A stretch of DNA of 64,000 nucleotides from UMGS692 sp963653425 (GTDB taxonomy: Bacteria; Bacillota; Clostridia; Christensenellales; CAG-314), in NCBI GenBank assembly GCA_963653425.1, contig CAVJWC010000003.1, positions 62,001 through 126,000 on the forward strand, given 5' to 3'. Made by a program: the position numbers and the translations under genes. Shown in pieces: positions 18,432 to 27,517 of the stretch. Within the stretch, counting starts at the first letter, position 1. Each line of letters starts with the position of its first letter. The notes beneath the pieces are model-generated. The model did no database searches, was not told where the DNA came from, and worked only from the letters and a program-made list of their open reading frames with translations.

Positions 18432-19964
18432 TCACTCCTGAGACGATTCTTTATTTTCGATGGCTTTTCTTTCGTCGTCCGTAATTTTACCCGCGTCTCT
18501 TCCGAAAAGCATGGTTATTTCTTTAAGATAATCCATATCAGCCTGTTTAAGTTCGTTTCTTCCGAGCATAAACTTCCAGCAACCCGTAGTTCCCGGGGTA
18601 TTCATTCTTCTGTCGGAAGAAAGTCCCGCTATATCCTGAGCGCAGAAAATAACCGTTTCCGCGCGACTTCTCGACAAAAGCTTCATAAGCTTTCTGTTGA
18701 TTTCGTAATCGCTTTCAAAACCCGTATAATTATACACGTAACTTCTCTCGCCGTAGGAAAGAGAATTCCACCAGCCGATAGCCGTGTCGTTATCGTGAGT
18801 TCCTATATAAGCGACGCAGTTTTCTTCGTAATTATGAGGCAGGAAAAGATTGTCGCTTCCTCCCGTGAAAGCAAATTCGATAACGCGCATTCCGGGAATT
18901 CCGCAGTCGTTTCTGAGTTTGGTAACTCCCTTGTCGTTTTCGCCTCCGAGGTCTTCGGCGATAAGTTTCATTCCTCCAGCGGCTTCCTTTATAGCGTCAA
19001 CGAAAGGTTTGCCTTCGCCCTTTACCCAAACGCCGTTTCTTGCCGTGGTAGCTCCCGCTTCGACTTCCCAATAAGAGTAAAACGCGCGGAAATGGTCTAT
19101 TCTGAGTGCGTCGAAGAGCTTTGCGTTATGACGGATTCTGTTTTTCCACCACTTATATCCGTCTATTCTCATAAGCTCCCAGTTGTATATGGGGTTGCCC
19201 CAGAGCTGACCGTCTTCCGTGAAGCAATCGGGCGGAACTCCCGCGATTTTCTTGGGGATAAGCTCCTCGTCGAGAAGGAATTCCGAAGGATTCGACCATA
19301 CGTCCGAGCTTTCGTAATTGACGTACATGGGAATGTCTCCGAGTATCTCCACTCCTTTGGAATTTGCGTAGGTTTTAAGCTCTTTCCACTGCTTATAAAA
19401 GAGGAACTGCAAAAACATACGGTACTCTATGTCGTTTGCGTTGTTCTGCGCAAAGCTTTCGAGAGCGTCTTTGTCTCTGAATTTAAGCCCTTTGCTCCAC
19501 TCCGAAAGCGGTTTGCCTTCGGACGCGCGGATACTTGCGTAAAGGGCGTAATCGCGAAGCCAGTCTGCGTTTTCTTCGGAAAAAGCTTCGAATTCGCGGA
19601 CGAGAGTCGGCACGGAATCCAGATTTGCGTAGGCTTTCGCAAACAGCGGATATTTTATGCGTTCCGCACGCTCGAAGTCAACCGTGCATTCGTCCGTTTC
19701 AACGGGAAGATCGCTTCTTTCAAGCAAACCGTATTCGCACAGTTTTTCGCAGTCTATAAGAAGAATATTGCCGGAAAAAGAACATTCGCTCGCGTAGGGC
19801 GAACCGCAGTTATCCGGCTGACAAAGCGGAAGAACCTGCCAATACCTTTGCTTTGCGCCTGAAAGCTTATCTACGAATTTATAAGCCTCCCGTCCCATAC
19901 AGCCTATTCCGTAAGAGGACGGCAGTGAAGTTACGCTCAGAAAAACACCCGATGATCTTTTCAT
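18432..19964 (-). CDS. malQ: 4-alpha-glucanotransferase (amylomaltase, GH77)
   Basis: 510 residues. Signatures: SLPSSYGIGCMG, YWQVLPL, SPYASECSFSGN, GDIPMYVNYESSDVW, LRIDHFRAFYSYWEV (nucleophile Asp), LIAEDLGG (Glu) and YIGTHDNDTAIGWW. It disproportionates malto-oligosaccharides, feeding longer chains to GlgP. Start ATG has GGAGG five bases upstream. It heads the tightly packed malQ-glgB-glgA-glgP-GH13 run. Confidence 0.97.
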   Translation of the reverse strand: MKRSSGVFLSVTSLPSSYGIGCMGREAYKFVDKLSGAKQRYWQVLPLCQPDNCGSPYASECSFSGNILLIDCEKLCEYGLLERSDLPVETDECTVDFERAERIKYPLFAKAYANLDSVPTLVREFEAFSEENADWLRDYALYASIRASEGKPLSEWSKGLKFRDKDALESFAQNNANDIEYRMFLQFLFYKQWKELKTYANSKGVEILGDIPMYVNYESSDVWSNPSEFLLDEELIPKKIAGVPPDCFTEDGQLWGNPIYNWELMRIDGYKWWKNRIRHNAKLFDALRIDHFRAFYSYWEVEAGATTARNGVWVKGEGKPFVDAIKEAAGGMKLIAEDLGGENDKGVTKLRNDCGIPGMRVIEFAFTGGSDNLFLPHNYEENCVAYIGTHDNDTAIGWWNSLSYGERSYVYNYTGFESDYEINRKLMKLLSRSRAETVIFCAQDIAGLSSDRRMNTPGTTGCWKFMLGRNELKQADMDYLKEITMLFGRDAGKITDDERKAIENKESSQE

Positions 19965-20103
19965 ATATGCCTCCGAAAAACATAGCCGCTTTCCCGTTTC
20001 CTGAAAGCGGAAGCCGCTTTCAGTTGCGTCGCCGTACGCCGATACTCAACCCAACCTGCGTTCTCCCGACTATTCGGGAAATCCGAAAAGCGGCAAAAAT
20101 CGG

Positions 20104-21645
20104 CTATTTGCCGATAATTTCATAAATATTGAAACTCCTTGGCGGAGTAAAGCACCGTCCGTCTTCTATCTTGCCCCGTTCGCCCATACCGAAAACGAAT
20201 TTGCCTTCGTAATCCACGGGCGCGGTTTCGGACGCGACGTAAGGATTTACCGCGATAAGAAATCTTCCTCTGCGGTAAATAAAGGGGAATTTATTCCTTT
20301 CCGCATATTCCACTTCGAAACAGCCTTGGGATAAATCCTTTTCCGAAGCTCTCATACGGCAAAGCGTCCTGACGCAGGCGCCTATTCCGTCCTCGCCGAA
20401 AGAACTTTCCGTCGTGGGAGCGTTCGCCATGTGGTCGACGGGAAGAAACAGCCTGTTCGGCTCCACTTCGTCGGAAGAAAAACCTTTGTTCTTTCCGTAA
20501 GTCCACTGCATGGGCGTTCTCGCTCCGCTGTAATAATATCCGCCTTCCTTTGGAATAACGTCGAGATGGCGCATTCCTATTTCGTCGCCGTAATAAACGA
20601 GCGGAATACTCGGAAGGGTTAAAAGCGTTCCCATAATAAGTTTGATTTCCTGCGCGTCGTAAAACTTAGCCAGTCTGAAATCGAACGGACTGCCCGACAC
20701 CAGAAGAATCTTTCCTTTCTTTCTCGTAGGGATAATCTGTCTCAGGTAGTCGCGAAGGAATACGGTAATATCGCCCCTTCCTTCACTGCCCAAAAAGCTG
20801 TTGTTTATTCCGCCCGAAAAACGTCTGAAAAGCCCGTTGCCTCTGTCCGCGCTGTATACGTCCGCGTCGAACCCTGCCATATTCACGGCTTTTTCGGCGT
20901 TGCCCCATTCGGAAATAAACGCCGCTTCGGGGAAGGCTTTTCTGACTTCGGTGAGGACGTATCTCCATACCTCTGCAGTAGCGTTGCCGTCGGTATCGCC
21001 GACCACGAGTTCTCCCGCCGAAAGCATAAAGAATCCGTCCACGCCCCGTTCTATCCAGTATTTGATTACGTCGGTAAGCCAATCGCGCGTTCTGACGCAT
21101 TCGGCGTCTTTATAGTGAAGTTGCCAGGACGAGTCGGTAACTTCGGCAAAACCGTAGTTAAGGCGAGGCTGACAGGCAAACTTATAGCACAGATAGGCTC
21201 CGTTTCTCTCGTAACCGCCGTAAACCGCGCGATATTCGGGATAGTCCTTTTCAATGCCGTCCGTCCATATAAACCTTTGGGAAAACGCGTTACCGCGACT
21301 TTCTCCGCTTCTTCTGAACATCGCGTTTTCCACCGACGTGCATATGGGAAGAAGGTCGAGCGTAACTTTAATCCCGAGCGTTTTAGCCGCGAGAAGAAGT
21401 TCGTCGAAATCTTTGGAACTTCCGAATCTTGCCGACACGTCAAAGAAGTCCTTTACGTCGCAACCGCCGTTGGTGAAAGGACTTTCAAAACACGGGGCGA
21501 TTCTTATCGCGTTGAACCCGAGATTTCTTATATACCCGAGTTTCTCTATTATTCCGCGAAAATCGCCCGTTCCGTCGCCGTTGGAATCTTTGAAAGACGA
21601 CGGAAATATTTCATAAAAAACGGCGTCGTTAAGCCAACCCGCCAT
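20104..21645 (-). CDS. GH13 alpha-glucosidase-like protein lacking catalytic residues
   Basis: 513 residues from an ATG preceded by GAGGTG; a TTG 12 bases upstream is less likely. Overall architecture is that of oligo-1,6-glucosidase/trehalose-6-phosphate hydrolase relatives: YEIFPSSFKDSNGDGTGDFRGI, GFNAIRI, YYGDEIGM, RTPMQWTYGKNKGFS. Catalytic regions are degraded: region I DLLPICTS (97-104) lacks Asn-His, and region II GVDGFFMLSA (201-210) lacks the Arg and the nucleophile Asp. Glu246 in ISEWG remains; region IV reads GSPFDFR instead of NHDxxR. The frame is intact with no stops, so it looks like a maintained non-catalytic protein, perhaps glucan binding or regulatory (inference). Confidence 0.88.
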   Translation of the reverse strand: MAGWLNDAVFYEIFPSSFKDSNGDGTGDFRGIIEKLGYIRNLGFNAIRIAPCFESPFTNGGCDVKDFFDVSARFGSSKDFDELLLAAKTLGIKVTLDLLPICTSVENAMFRRSGESRGNAFSQRFIWTDGIEKDYPEYRAVYGGYERNGAYLCYKFACQPRLNYGFAEVTDSSWQLHYKDAECVRTRDWLTDVIKYWIERGVDGFFMLSAGELVVGDTDGNATAEVWRYVLTEVRKAFPEAAFISEWGNAEKAVNMAGFDADVYSADRGNGLFRRFSGGINNSFLGSEGRGDITVFLRDYLRQIIPTRKKGKILLVSGSPFDFRLAKFYDAQEIKLIMGTLLTLPSIPLVYYGDEIGMRHLDVIPKEGGYYYSGARTPMQWTYGKNKGFSSDEVEPNRLFLPVDHMANAPTTESSFGEDGIGACVRTLCRMRASEKDLSQGCFEVEYAERNKFPFIYRRGRFLIAVNPYVASETAPVDYEGKFVFGMGERGKIEDGRCFTPPRSFNIYEIIGK

Positions 21646-21660
21646 AAAGCACCTCAATAA

Positions 21661-22041
21661 TTAGTCGATAACCGCTATAACGCTGATTTCTACAAGAGCG
21701 TCCTTGGGAAGACGAGCTACTTCAACGCAGGTTCTCGCAGGATATTCGCCCGTGAAGAATTCTGCGTAAACGCCGTTCATTGCGGCAAAATTGTTCATAT
21801 CGCTAAGATATACGGTCGTGGAAATAACGTCGGAAAGCTTTGCTCCGGCAGCCATAAGGACTGCTTCTACGTTCTTGATGCTCTGCGCGGTCTGTTCTTT
21901 TACTCCGCCTTCGGGAAATGCTCCGGTTGCGGGATCGATGGGAAGCTGTCCGCTCGTAAAGATCATGTTTCCTGCCGAAAATCCGTGAGAATACGGACCT
22001 ACTGCTGCGGGTGCGTTCTTAGCGTTGATAGATTTTTTCAT
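21661..22041 (-). CDS. ridA: RidA family reactive-intermediate deaminase
   Basis: 126 residues, the usual length. Motifs GPYSHGFSAGNMIFTSGQLPIDP and PARTCVEVARLPKDALVEI with the Arg that binds substrate carboxylate. RidA hydrolyses enamine/imine intermediates released by PLP enzymes such as threonine dehydratase. The 5' leader contains a small hairpin (22057-22076) between a possible promoter and the GGAGG site. Confidence 0.95.
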   Translation of the reverse strand: MKKSINAKNAPAAVGPYSHGFSAGNMIFTSGQLPIDPATGAFPEGGVKEQTAQSIKNVEAVLMAAGAKLSDVISTTVYLSDMNNFAAMNGVYAEFFTGEYPARTCVEVARLPKDALVEISVIAVID

Positions 22042-22056
22042 ATTTTTCCTCCGAAA

Positions 22057-22076
22057 AGAACGGTTTTTGCCGTTCT
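22057..22076 (-). promoter_or_regulatory. Leader hairpin upstream of ridA
   Basis: AGAACGG / CCGTTCT 7-bp stem with a six-base loop, followed on the minus strand by TTTTC and then the GGAGG ribosome site. It could be a weak attenuator or simply a structured leader. Confidence 0.4.
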
Positions 22077-22126
22077 GTATAATGTTATTGTAATCGTTTA
22101 TCGTTAAAAGAGTTTTAAGCCCGTGA

Positions 22127-22159
22127 GTTTCCGTCCGACTTTCGTAAACGGACGGAAAC
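22127..22159 (-). terminator. Hairpin downstream of cobO
   Basis: A perfect 11-bp GC-rich stem (GTTTCCGTCCG / CGGACGGAAAC) lies 12 bases after the cobO stop. It lacks a strong T run, so termination is plausible but not certain. Confidence 0.5.
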
Positions 22160-22170
22160 GAAGCCTTCCG

Positions 22171-22701
22171 TTAAAACTCGATACCCTTTCTTGCGGGCAT
22201 ACCCTTATCGAAGGGGTGTTTTATCTTTCTTATCTCGGAAACGTAGTCGGCAAGGTCGACAAGCTCTTTGGGAGCGTCTCTTCCCGTCATAACGACTTCG
22301 AGGTTTTCGGGTTTGTTTTTAAGGAAGTCAACGACCGTATCGAGACTTATCTGTTCCATCATTATAGTACCGATGATTTCGTCGAGAACGAGCATATCGT
22401 AGCCTTCTCTTACTACCATTTCGGTAACTTCGCGGAACTTCTGTTCGTTGAGCTTTCTGTTTTCTTCCTTTTCTTCGTCGTCCATATTGAAGACGAATTT
22501 TACCTTTTCTTCTACCGTCTTCATGGTAAGTCCGTCCACGTGAACTTTATGTTCGGAACAGCCCCAGCTTTTCAGAAACTGTAAAAAATACACCTTTCTT
22601 CCGCTTCCGGTAGCTCTTACCGCAAGTCCCAGAGCGCAGGTGGTTTTACCCTTTCCGTCGCCCGTGTAGATATGAATAAGTCCTTTTACCTTTTCCTGCA
22701 T
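22171..22701 (-). CDS. cobO: Cob(I)yrinic acid a,c-diamide adenosyltransferase (CobO/BtuR type)
   Basis: 176 residues. Walker A-like GDGKGKTTCALGLAVRATG (about 14-32) and MLVLDEIIGTI with VVMTGRDAPKELVDLADYVSEI are typical of the CobA/CobO/BtuR family, which adenosylates corrinoids to make coenzyme B12. Slightly shorter than the E. coli enzyme, normal for clostridial versions. No other cobalamin genes are nearby, but a B12-binding-type radical SAM gene occurs at 54.5 kb. No cobalamin riboswitch is visible upstream. Confidence 0.93.
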   Translation of the reverse strand: MQEKVKGLIHIYTGDGKGKTTCALGLAVRATGSGRKVYFLQFLKSWGCSEHKVHVDGLTMKTVEEKVKFVFNMDDEEKEENRKLNEQKFREVTEMVVREGYDMLVLDEIIGTIMMEQISLDTVVDFLKNKPENLEVVMTGRDAPKELVDLADYVSEIRKIKHPFDKGMPARKGIEF

Positions 22702-22748
22702 ATATATTCTCCTTTCAGGCGCAAAGCCTTAATTTGCGTTAAAATTTA

Positions 22749-24143
22749 TTAAAACTCGGCTGTGCCTACCGTTCTCGGGAAGGGCAGTACGTCTCTGATG
22801 TTCTGAACGCCCGTAAGATACATAACCAGTCTTTCGAAACCGATACCGAAACCTGCGTGTTTTGTTCCGCCGTATCTTCTGAGGTCGAGATACCACCAGT
22901 AATCTTCCTCGTTAAGGTGAAGTTCTTTCATTCTCTTTTCGAGAACGTCGAGTCTTTCTTCTCTCTGACTTCCGCCGATAAGTTCGCCTACTGCGGGAAC
23001 GAGCATATCCATAGCCGCAACGGTCTTGTCGTCGTCGTTCATTCTCATATAGAAAGCTTTGATTTCCTTGGGCCAATCGGTTACGAATACGGGTCCGTTG
23101 AATACCTTTTCGGTAAGATAACGTTCGTGTTCGGTGGCAAGGTCCGCTCCCCAGAAAATCTTGAATTCGAATTCGTCGTTGTGTTTACGCAAAAGTTCTA
23201 CCGCGTCGGTATAGGTTATATGACCGAATTCGCTGTTAACGAGCGCGGTAAGTCTATCTTTAAGGGTGTTATCCACGAAACCGTTGAAGAATTCTATCTC
23301 CTGCGGACAGGTGTCGAGAATGTACTTAACTACGTATTTCGTCATATCCTGAGCAAGTTGCATATCGTCGTTAAGATCGGCAAAAGCGATTTCGGGTTCG
23401 ACCATCCAGAATTCAGCCGCGTGACGCTGAGTGTTGGATTTTTCCGCTCTGAACGTCGGGCCGAAGGTATAAACGTTACCGAAAGCCATAGCGTAGGTTT
23501 CCACGTTGAGCTGACCCGAAACGGTAAGGCTGGTGGGCTTTCCGAAAAAGTCCTGCGTATAATCCACCTTTCCGTCGGGAGTCTTGGGAAGATCGTCGAG
23601 ATCGAGAGTGGTTATCTTGAACATTTCGCCCGCGCCTTCGCAGTCGCTTCCCGTGATAATGGGAGTATGCACGTAGACGAAGTTTCTTTCGTTAAAGAAT
23701 TTATGAAGAGCGAAAGCCGCCTGACTTCTTACTCTCATCGTAGCGTTGAAGAGATTGGTTCTCGGTCTCAGATGAGCGATTTCGCGAAGGAATTCTACGC
23801 CGTGACGTTTTTTCTGCAAAGGATAGTCGGGCGTGGATTTTCCTTCCACCCGAATGCTCTGAGCTTTTATTTCAAAAGGCTGTTTTGCGCCGGGAGTCAA
23901 AACGAGTTCGCCCGTAACAACAAGCGCGCTGCCTACGTTGAGTTTGGCTATCTCTTCGTAATTATCGATTTTAGCCGCTTCGAAAACCACCTGAATGGAT
24001 TTGAAACAGCTGCCGTCGTTAAGCTCTATAAAGCCGAAAGCTTTGCTGTCGCGAATGGTTCTCGCCCATCCGGCTACGGTTACGACCTTACCGGAAAAGG
24101 ACTCGCTGTCTGCAAAAATGCCGCTTATAAGTTGTCTTTTCAA
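22749..24143 (-). CDS. asnS: Asparaginyl-tRNA synthetase
   Basis: About 464 residues: an N-terminal OB-fold anticodon domain (VVTVAGWARTIRDSKAFGFIELNDG) and a class II catalytic core with motif 2 FGPTFRAEKSNTQRHAAEFWMVEPE and motif 3 GFGIGFERLVMYLTG. It charges tRNA-Asn. I favour the TTG at 24143, eight bases after AGAGG; a GTG at 24152 overlaps that ribosome site. It follows ftsZ directly and is probably co-transcribed. Confidence 0.96.
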   Translation of the reverse strand: MKRQLISGIFADSESFSGKVVTVAGWARTIRDSKAFGFIELNDGSCFKSIQVVFEAAKIDNYEEIAKLNVGSALVVTGELVLTPGAKQPFEIKAQSIRVEGKSTPDYPLQKKRHGVEFLREIAHLRPRTNLFNATMRVRSQAAFALHKFFNERNFVYVHTPIITGSDCEGAGEMFKITTLDLDDLPKTPDGKVDYTQDFFGKPTSLTVSGQLNVETYAMAFGNVYTFGPTFRAEKSNTQRHAAEFWMVEPEIAFADLNDDMQLAQDMTKYVVKYILDTCPQEIEFFNGFVDNTLKDRLTALVNSEFGHITYTDAVELLRKHNDEFEFKIFWGADLATEHERYLTEKVFNGPVFVTDWPKEIKAFYMRMNDDDKTVAAMDMLVPAVGELIGGSQREERLDVLEKRMKELHLNEEDYWWYLDLRRYGGTKHAGFGIGFERLVMYLTGVQNIRDVLPFPRTVGTAEF

Positions 24144-24148
24144 TTTGT

Positions 24149-25354
24149 TCACCTCTTTTTGTTTTTGATTCTGTCAAAGAAGGAAGGCTCTGCGGGTTTT
24201 TTCTGAGTTTCCGCTTCTTCCATGGGTTGTCTGTCGGTAAATTCGGGCTGAACGCGTCTCGTTTCCGTAGTCTGCTGAGAATAGGGCTGAGTGTGACTCA
24301 TCGCCGTGCGTCCGAAAAGCTTTTCGGTAGGAGTCTGTTCCTTGTTGACGGCAAAACGTTCGATCTGCTGATCGGGTTCGGTCTGAACGGGAGATTCGGG
24401 CGCTTCGAAGCCCGTCGCTATGATGGTAACCTGAACTTCGTCGTCGATGCTTTCTCTGATGTCCGCGCCGAAAATGATGCCTGCCTGAGGATCCACGACG
24501 CTACGGATAAGATTTGCCGCGTCGTTGACTTCGCCCATGGTAAGATCGAGACCGCCCGTTATATTGAGAATAACGCCCGTCGCGCCTTCTATCGTGGTTT
24601 CGAGAAGAGGACTGTATACAGCCTGACGGATAGCGTCTATCGTTCTGTTTTCGCCTCTGCCTACGCCCAGTCCCATATGAGCCATGCCTCTGTCCTTCAT
24701 AATGGACCTTACGTCCGCGAAGTCGAGGTTAATAAGAGCGGGGAATACGATAATATCGGAGATACCCTGAATACCCTGACGAAGAACTTCGTCGGCGGCT
24801 CTGAAAGCTTCTACCATCGTAATGTCCTGCGCGTAATTCTCGGTAAGTTTATCGTTGGGAATAACGACGAGAGTGTCTACGTTTTTACGAAGATTGGAGA
24901 TACCCACTTCGGCGTTGACCATTCTCTTTCTGCCTTCGAAGGAGAAAGGCTTGGTTACTACGGCGACGGTAAGTATTCCCATTTCCTTTGCGATGGACGC
25001 GATGACGGGTGCGGCTCCCGTTCCCGTACCGCCTCCCATACCTGCGGTTATGAACAAAAGGTCGGTATCTTTAAGAGCTTCGGCTATAACCTGTTTGCTC
25101 TCTTCGGCAGCCTGTCTTCCTATTTCGGGATCGGCTCCCGCTCCGAGACCTTTGGTAAGTTTTTCTCCTATCTGGATTCTCTGCGACGCCTTGGAAAGGA
25201 ACAGCGCCTGCTTGTCGGTGTTGACCGCAACGAAGCTCGCGCTTCTGATGTCGGACAAAATCATTCTGTTAACGGCGTTGTTTCCTCCGCCGCCCACGCC
25301 TATAACTTTAATTTGTGCAACTCTTGTAGCCGGGGTGAAATCCTCGTTTGTCAT
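24149..25354 (-). CDS. ftsZ: Cell division protein FtsZ
   Basis: 401 residues. GTP-binding core with GVGGGGNNAVNRM, the tubulin signature GGGTGTGAAPVIAS and NLDFADVRSIM. A variable linker from about 315 ends in PSFFDRIKNKKR, a modified form of the usual C-terminal peptide that binds FtsA or SepF. FtsZ polymerises into the division ring. It lies downstream of the ftsA-like gene. GGAGAG precedes the ATG. Confidence 0.98.
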   Translation of the reverse strand: MTNEDFTPATRVAQIKVIGVGGGGNNAVNRMILSDIRSASFVAVNTDKQALFLSKASQRIQIGEKLTKGLGAGADPEIGRQAAEESKQVIAEALKDTDLLFITAGMGGGTGTGAAPVIASIAKEMGILTVAVVTKPFSFEGRKRMVNAEVGISNLRKNVDTLVVIPNDKLTENYAQDITMVEAFRAADEVLRQGIQGISDIIVFPALINLDFADVRSIMKDRGMAHMGLGVGRGENRTIDAIRQAVYSPLLETTIEGATGVILNITGGLDLTMGEVNDAANLIRSVVDPQAGIIFGADIRESIDDEVQVTIIATGFEAPESPVQTEPDQQIERFAVNKEQTPTEKLFGRTAMSHTQPYSQQTTETRRVQPEFTDRQPMEEAETQKKPAEPSFFDRIKNKKR

Positions 25355-25402
25355 AATTCTCTCTCCTATATTCAGCGGGAATTCCGCTTTCAGTTTTCGA
25401 TT

Positions 25403-26548
25403 TTATTTAATGTCGTTTGAGACCTCTGCGATAAGCGCGTTGCCTGCGGCGTCGTCGCCCGGGAGGAACTGAACCGAGCCTTTGGAAGACCCGAAAATCT
25501 GTACTCCGTCGAAATATTCTCCGAATACCTCAACCGCGCCTATAATGCGGGTAAGACCGCCTCCCGTGAGACAGAAAGTCATATCGGGACTGAGCTTGTC
25601 CTGAGCCGTGGCAAGAACATCGCATATCTTCTCGCAAAGTCCGCTTATCCATTCCAGCGTAACGTCGTTGGCGTCGTTGCAGGTAACGGTAGTTTCGCCT
25701 ATCTTGTAAACGTCCTCGGGCTTGCATTTAAGGTTAAGATTTATCTTCTCTTTAAGTAAATCCGCCGTTTCGTAAGGCAGTCCGAGTCCTTTCGAAAGAG
25801 CCTCGGAAAGGTATCCTCCGCCGTCGCTTATGGATTCCATAGCCGCAAAACCCGCTCCGTCGCATACGGCAACGTCGGTCGTAAGATCTCCGCAATCCAC
25901 GAGAACGGACGCGTTCTTACGCTGTTGCTGAGTCATAAAGCCTACCACTTCGGCTTTGTCCGTGGATATAAACTTTCTTACGGTCAAACCCTTCATGGCG
26001 CAGGCTTCGGTAATTACGTCGGCAAACACGTCGCTTACGAATATGAAAGTATATTCCGCTCCGAGATCTTTGCCCGTAACGTCGTCCACGCTCATAAGTC
26101 TTCTTCCTTCGGAATAAACGCCTCTGCACATAGAGTCTATCTGCCTGTATCCCGAAACTTCGTCGCCGAAATTATTTGCCATTTCGCGAAGAAGCGAAAC
26201 GTCTTTGCCCGAAATCTTTTTCGGTCCGCCGAAGGTCATGGACGAGCTGTTGTTTACTATTTTGACGAACGCAGCCGGGACGCCTACGTATAATTCCTTT
26301 ATACGGAAACCCGCCGCTTTCTGTACGCTCTCGACGGCTTTTCCGAGAGCTTCGGCTATATCTTTGGCTCCGCACTTAAATTCGCCGTTAACGTATCCGT
26401 CGTATTTCTCCGTAGCTCTTGCCGTAGCCGCTTTTTCTCCGCTACGGGCGGATTTTGCCGTAGTTACGGTCAGCCTGCGCGACGCAAATTCCGCGACGGC
26501 AGCGTGTTTTCCAGAAAATATCATAAGCCTTTTCCCCTTTGCGCACAT
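25403..26548 (-). CDS. FtsA-like actin-fold protein, degenerate
   Basis: 381 residues (369 if the ATG at 26524, which has AAAGGGG upstream, is used). Upstream of ftsZ, it has an FtsA-like layout: an SHS2-like insert (KELYVGVPAAFVKIVNNSSSMTF), an actin-like phosphate-2 region reading VDCGDLTTDVAV, and LTGGGLTRIIG near the C terminus. The N-terminal phosphate-1 motif, normally DIGT/SSK, is replaced by IFSGKHAAVAEF. The glycines of the phosphate-2 loop are also altered. FtsA tethers FtsZ to the membrane; no obvious amphipathic C-terminal helix is present here, the end reading GNALIAEVSNDIK. Function as an FtsA is inferred from context. Confidence 0.78.
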   Translation of the reverse strand: MCAKGKRLMIFSGKHAAVAEFASRRLTVTTAKSARSGEKAATARATEKYDGYVNGEFKCGAKDIAEALGKAVESVQKAAGFRIKELYVGVPAAFVKIVNNSSSMTFGGPKKISGKDVSLLREMANNFGDEVSGYRQIDSMCRGVYSEGRRLMSVDDVTGKDLGAEYTFIFVSDVFADVITEACAMKGLTVRKFISTDKAEVVGFMTQQQRKNASVLVDCGDLTTDVAVCDGAGFAAMESISDGGGYLSEALSKGLGLPYETADLLKEKINLNLKCKPEDVYKIGETTVTCNDANDVTLEWISGLCEKICDVLATAQDKLSPDMTFCLTGGGLTRIIGAVEVFGEYFDGVQIFGSSKGSVQFLPGDDAAGNALIAEVSNDIK

Positions 26549-26671
26549 TGCGCCTCGGCGTTGCGTCCGCTACGGAAAAAGCTTCCGTAACGCACGGAAC
26601 GCCACGTTGTTACTGCGTTCTTTCGTGTTGTCTTTTCTTTCGTTCGGAGTAAAGCCCCGACCGATTGCCTT

Positions 26672-27481
26672 TCAGTTACCTTTAAGATAAACCGTTCCTT
26701 CCGTGTTGACGTAAAATTCGCCGTCCTTGGGAGCCGTTCCCGCAAGAAAAACTCCGTAGAGGTTGACTATACGCTGACTCAGATTCACTTCGGGATCGGG
26801 TACTATGAACTTACCGCCCGTCTGAAGTTCCAGCGTGAGCGTGTACGAACCCGTTTTATCCGCGGACAGGTCGAAAAGCGAAATAAGGTCGCCCGCACTG
26901 CCGTAATCTATTCCGAGCGTCCAGAAAGTATCGGCTACCGTTTTAAGCACGTCGGCTTTCCATTCGCTACCGCTTATAAAGGCAAGCGTTTCGTCCTGTT
27001 CGAGACAGGAAAAGTCGGAAAGCCCGAAGCCCGTGACTCTTACCACGGAATCGCCCGGATTAAGCGTTCTTATAGCGAAAACTCTGAGCGTTTCGTCAAA
27101 AACGTAATATAATCCGTTCGACGCGTCTTTATAGTAATAAACCGCGTTTCTCTGCGCGAGATAAATCCTGACCGTATCGGGAAAAACCTTCACGACGCTT
27201 ATTACTTTCACGTCGGAAACGGTTTCCACACGGCTTTTAATTTCGGAATCGCCGAGAAACATAAGGTTTTTGCCTTTAAGCGCAGAAAGACTCTCCGTCG
27301 CTCTTTCACGGTCGAAAGAAGTCGGAGTGTCTATAAGTTCGTCCTTTTGATTTTTGAAAACAAACTCGGTTTTTCGGTAGGAAACCAGCGAACCCATAAG
27401 CGTTAAAAGGATTACGCAGGCGATAAGGACCGCGCCCGCTATTATCCACGCTTTTTTGTTGATGCGTTTATTCTCTTCCAT
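26672..27481 (-). CDS. FtsQ/DivIB-like division protein with POTRA domain
   Basis: 269 residues from the ATG at 27481: a charged N terminus (MEENKRINKK), one membrane segment (about 12-32), a POTRA-type domain (about 55-120: NLMFLGDSEIKSRVETVSDVKVISVVKVFPDTVRIYL shape) and a beta-rich C terminus. This matches FtsQ/DivIB, an extracytoplasmic division scaffold. It lies between murA and the ftsA-like gene. A consensus promoter ends only a few bases before the ATG, so the transcript from it would be almost leaderless. Confidence 0.82.
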   Translation of the reverse strand: MEENKRINKKAWIIAGAVLIACVILLTLMGSLVSYRKTEFVFKNQKDELIDTPTSFDRERATESLSALKGKNLMFLGDSEIKSRVETVSDVKVISVVKVFPDTVRIYLAQRNAVYYYKDASNGLYYVFDETLRVFAIRTLNPGDSVVRVTGFGLSDFSCLEQDETLAFISGSEWKADVLKTVADTFWTLGIDYGSAGDLISLFDLSADKTGSYTLTLELQTGGKFIVPDPEVNLSQRIVNLYGVFLAGTAPKDGEFYVNTEGTVYLKGN

Positions 27482-27488
27482 AGCTCCA

Positions 27489-27517
27489 ATTATACAACAT
27501 TGCCGTGAGCTTGTCAA
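27489..27517 (-). promoter_or_regulatory. Perfect-consensus sigma-A promoter abutting the ftsQ-like start
   Basis: Minus strand TTGACA (27512-27517), 17-base spacer, TATAAT (27489-27494). The expected start of transcription (about 27481-27483) coincides with the ATG at 27481. Confidence 0.85.
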
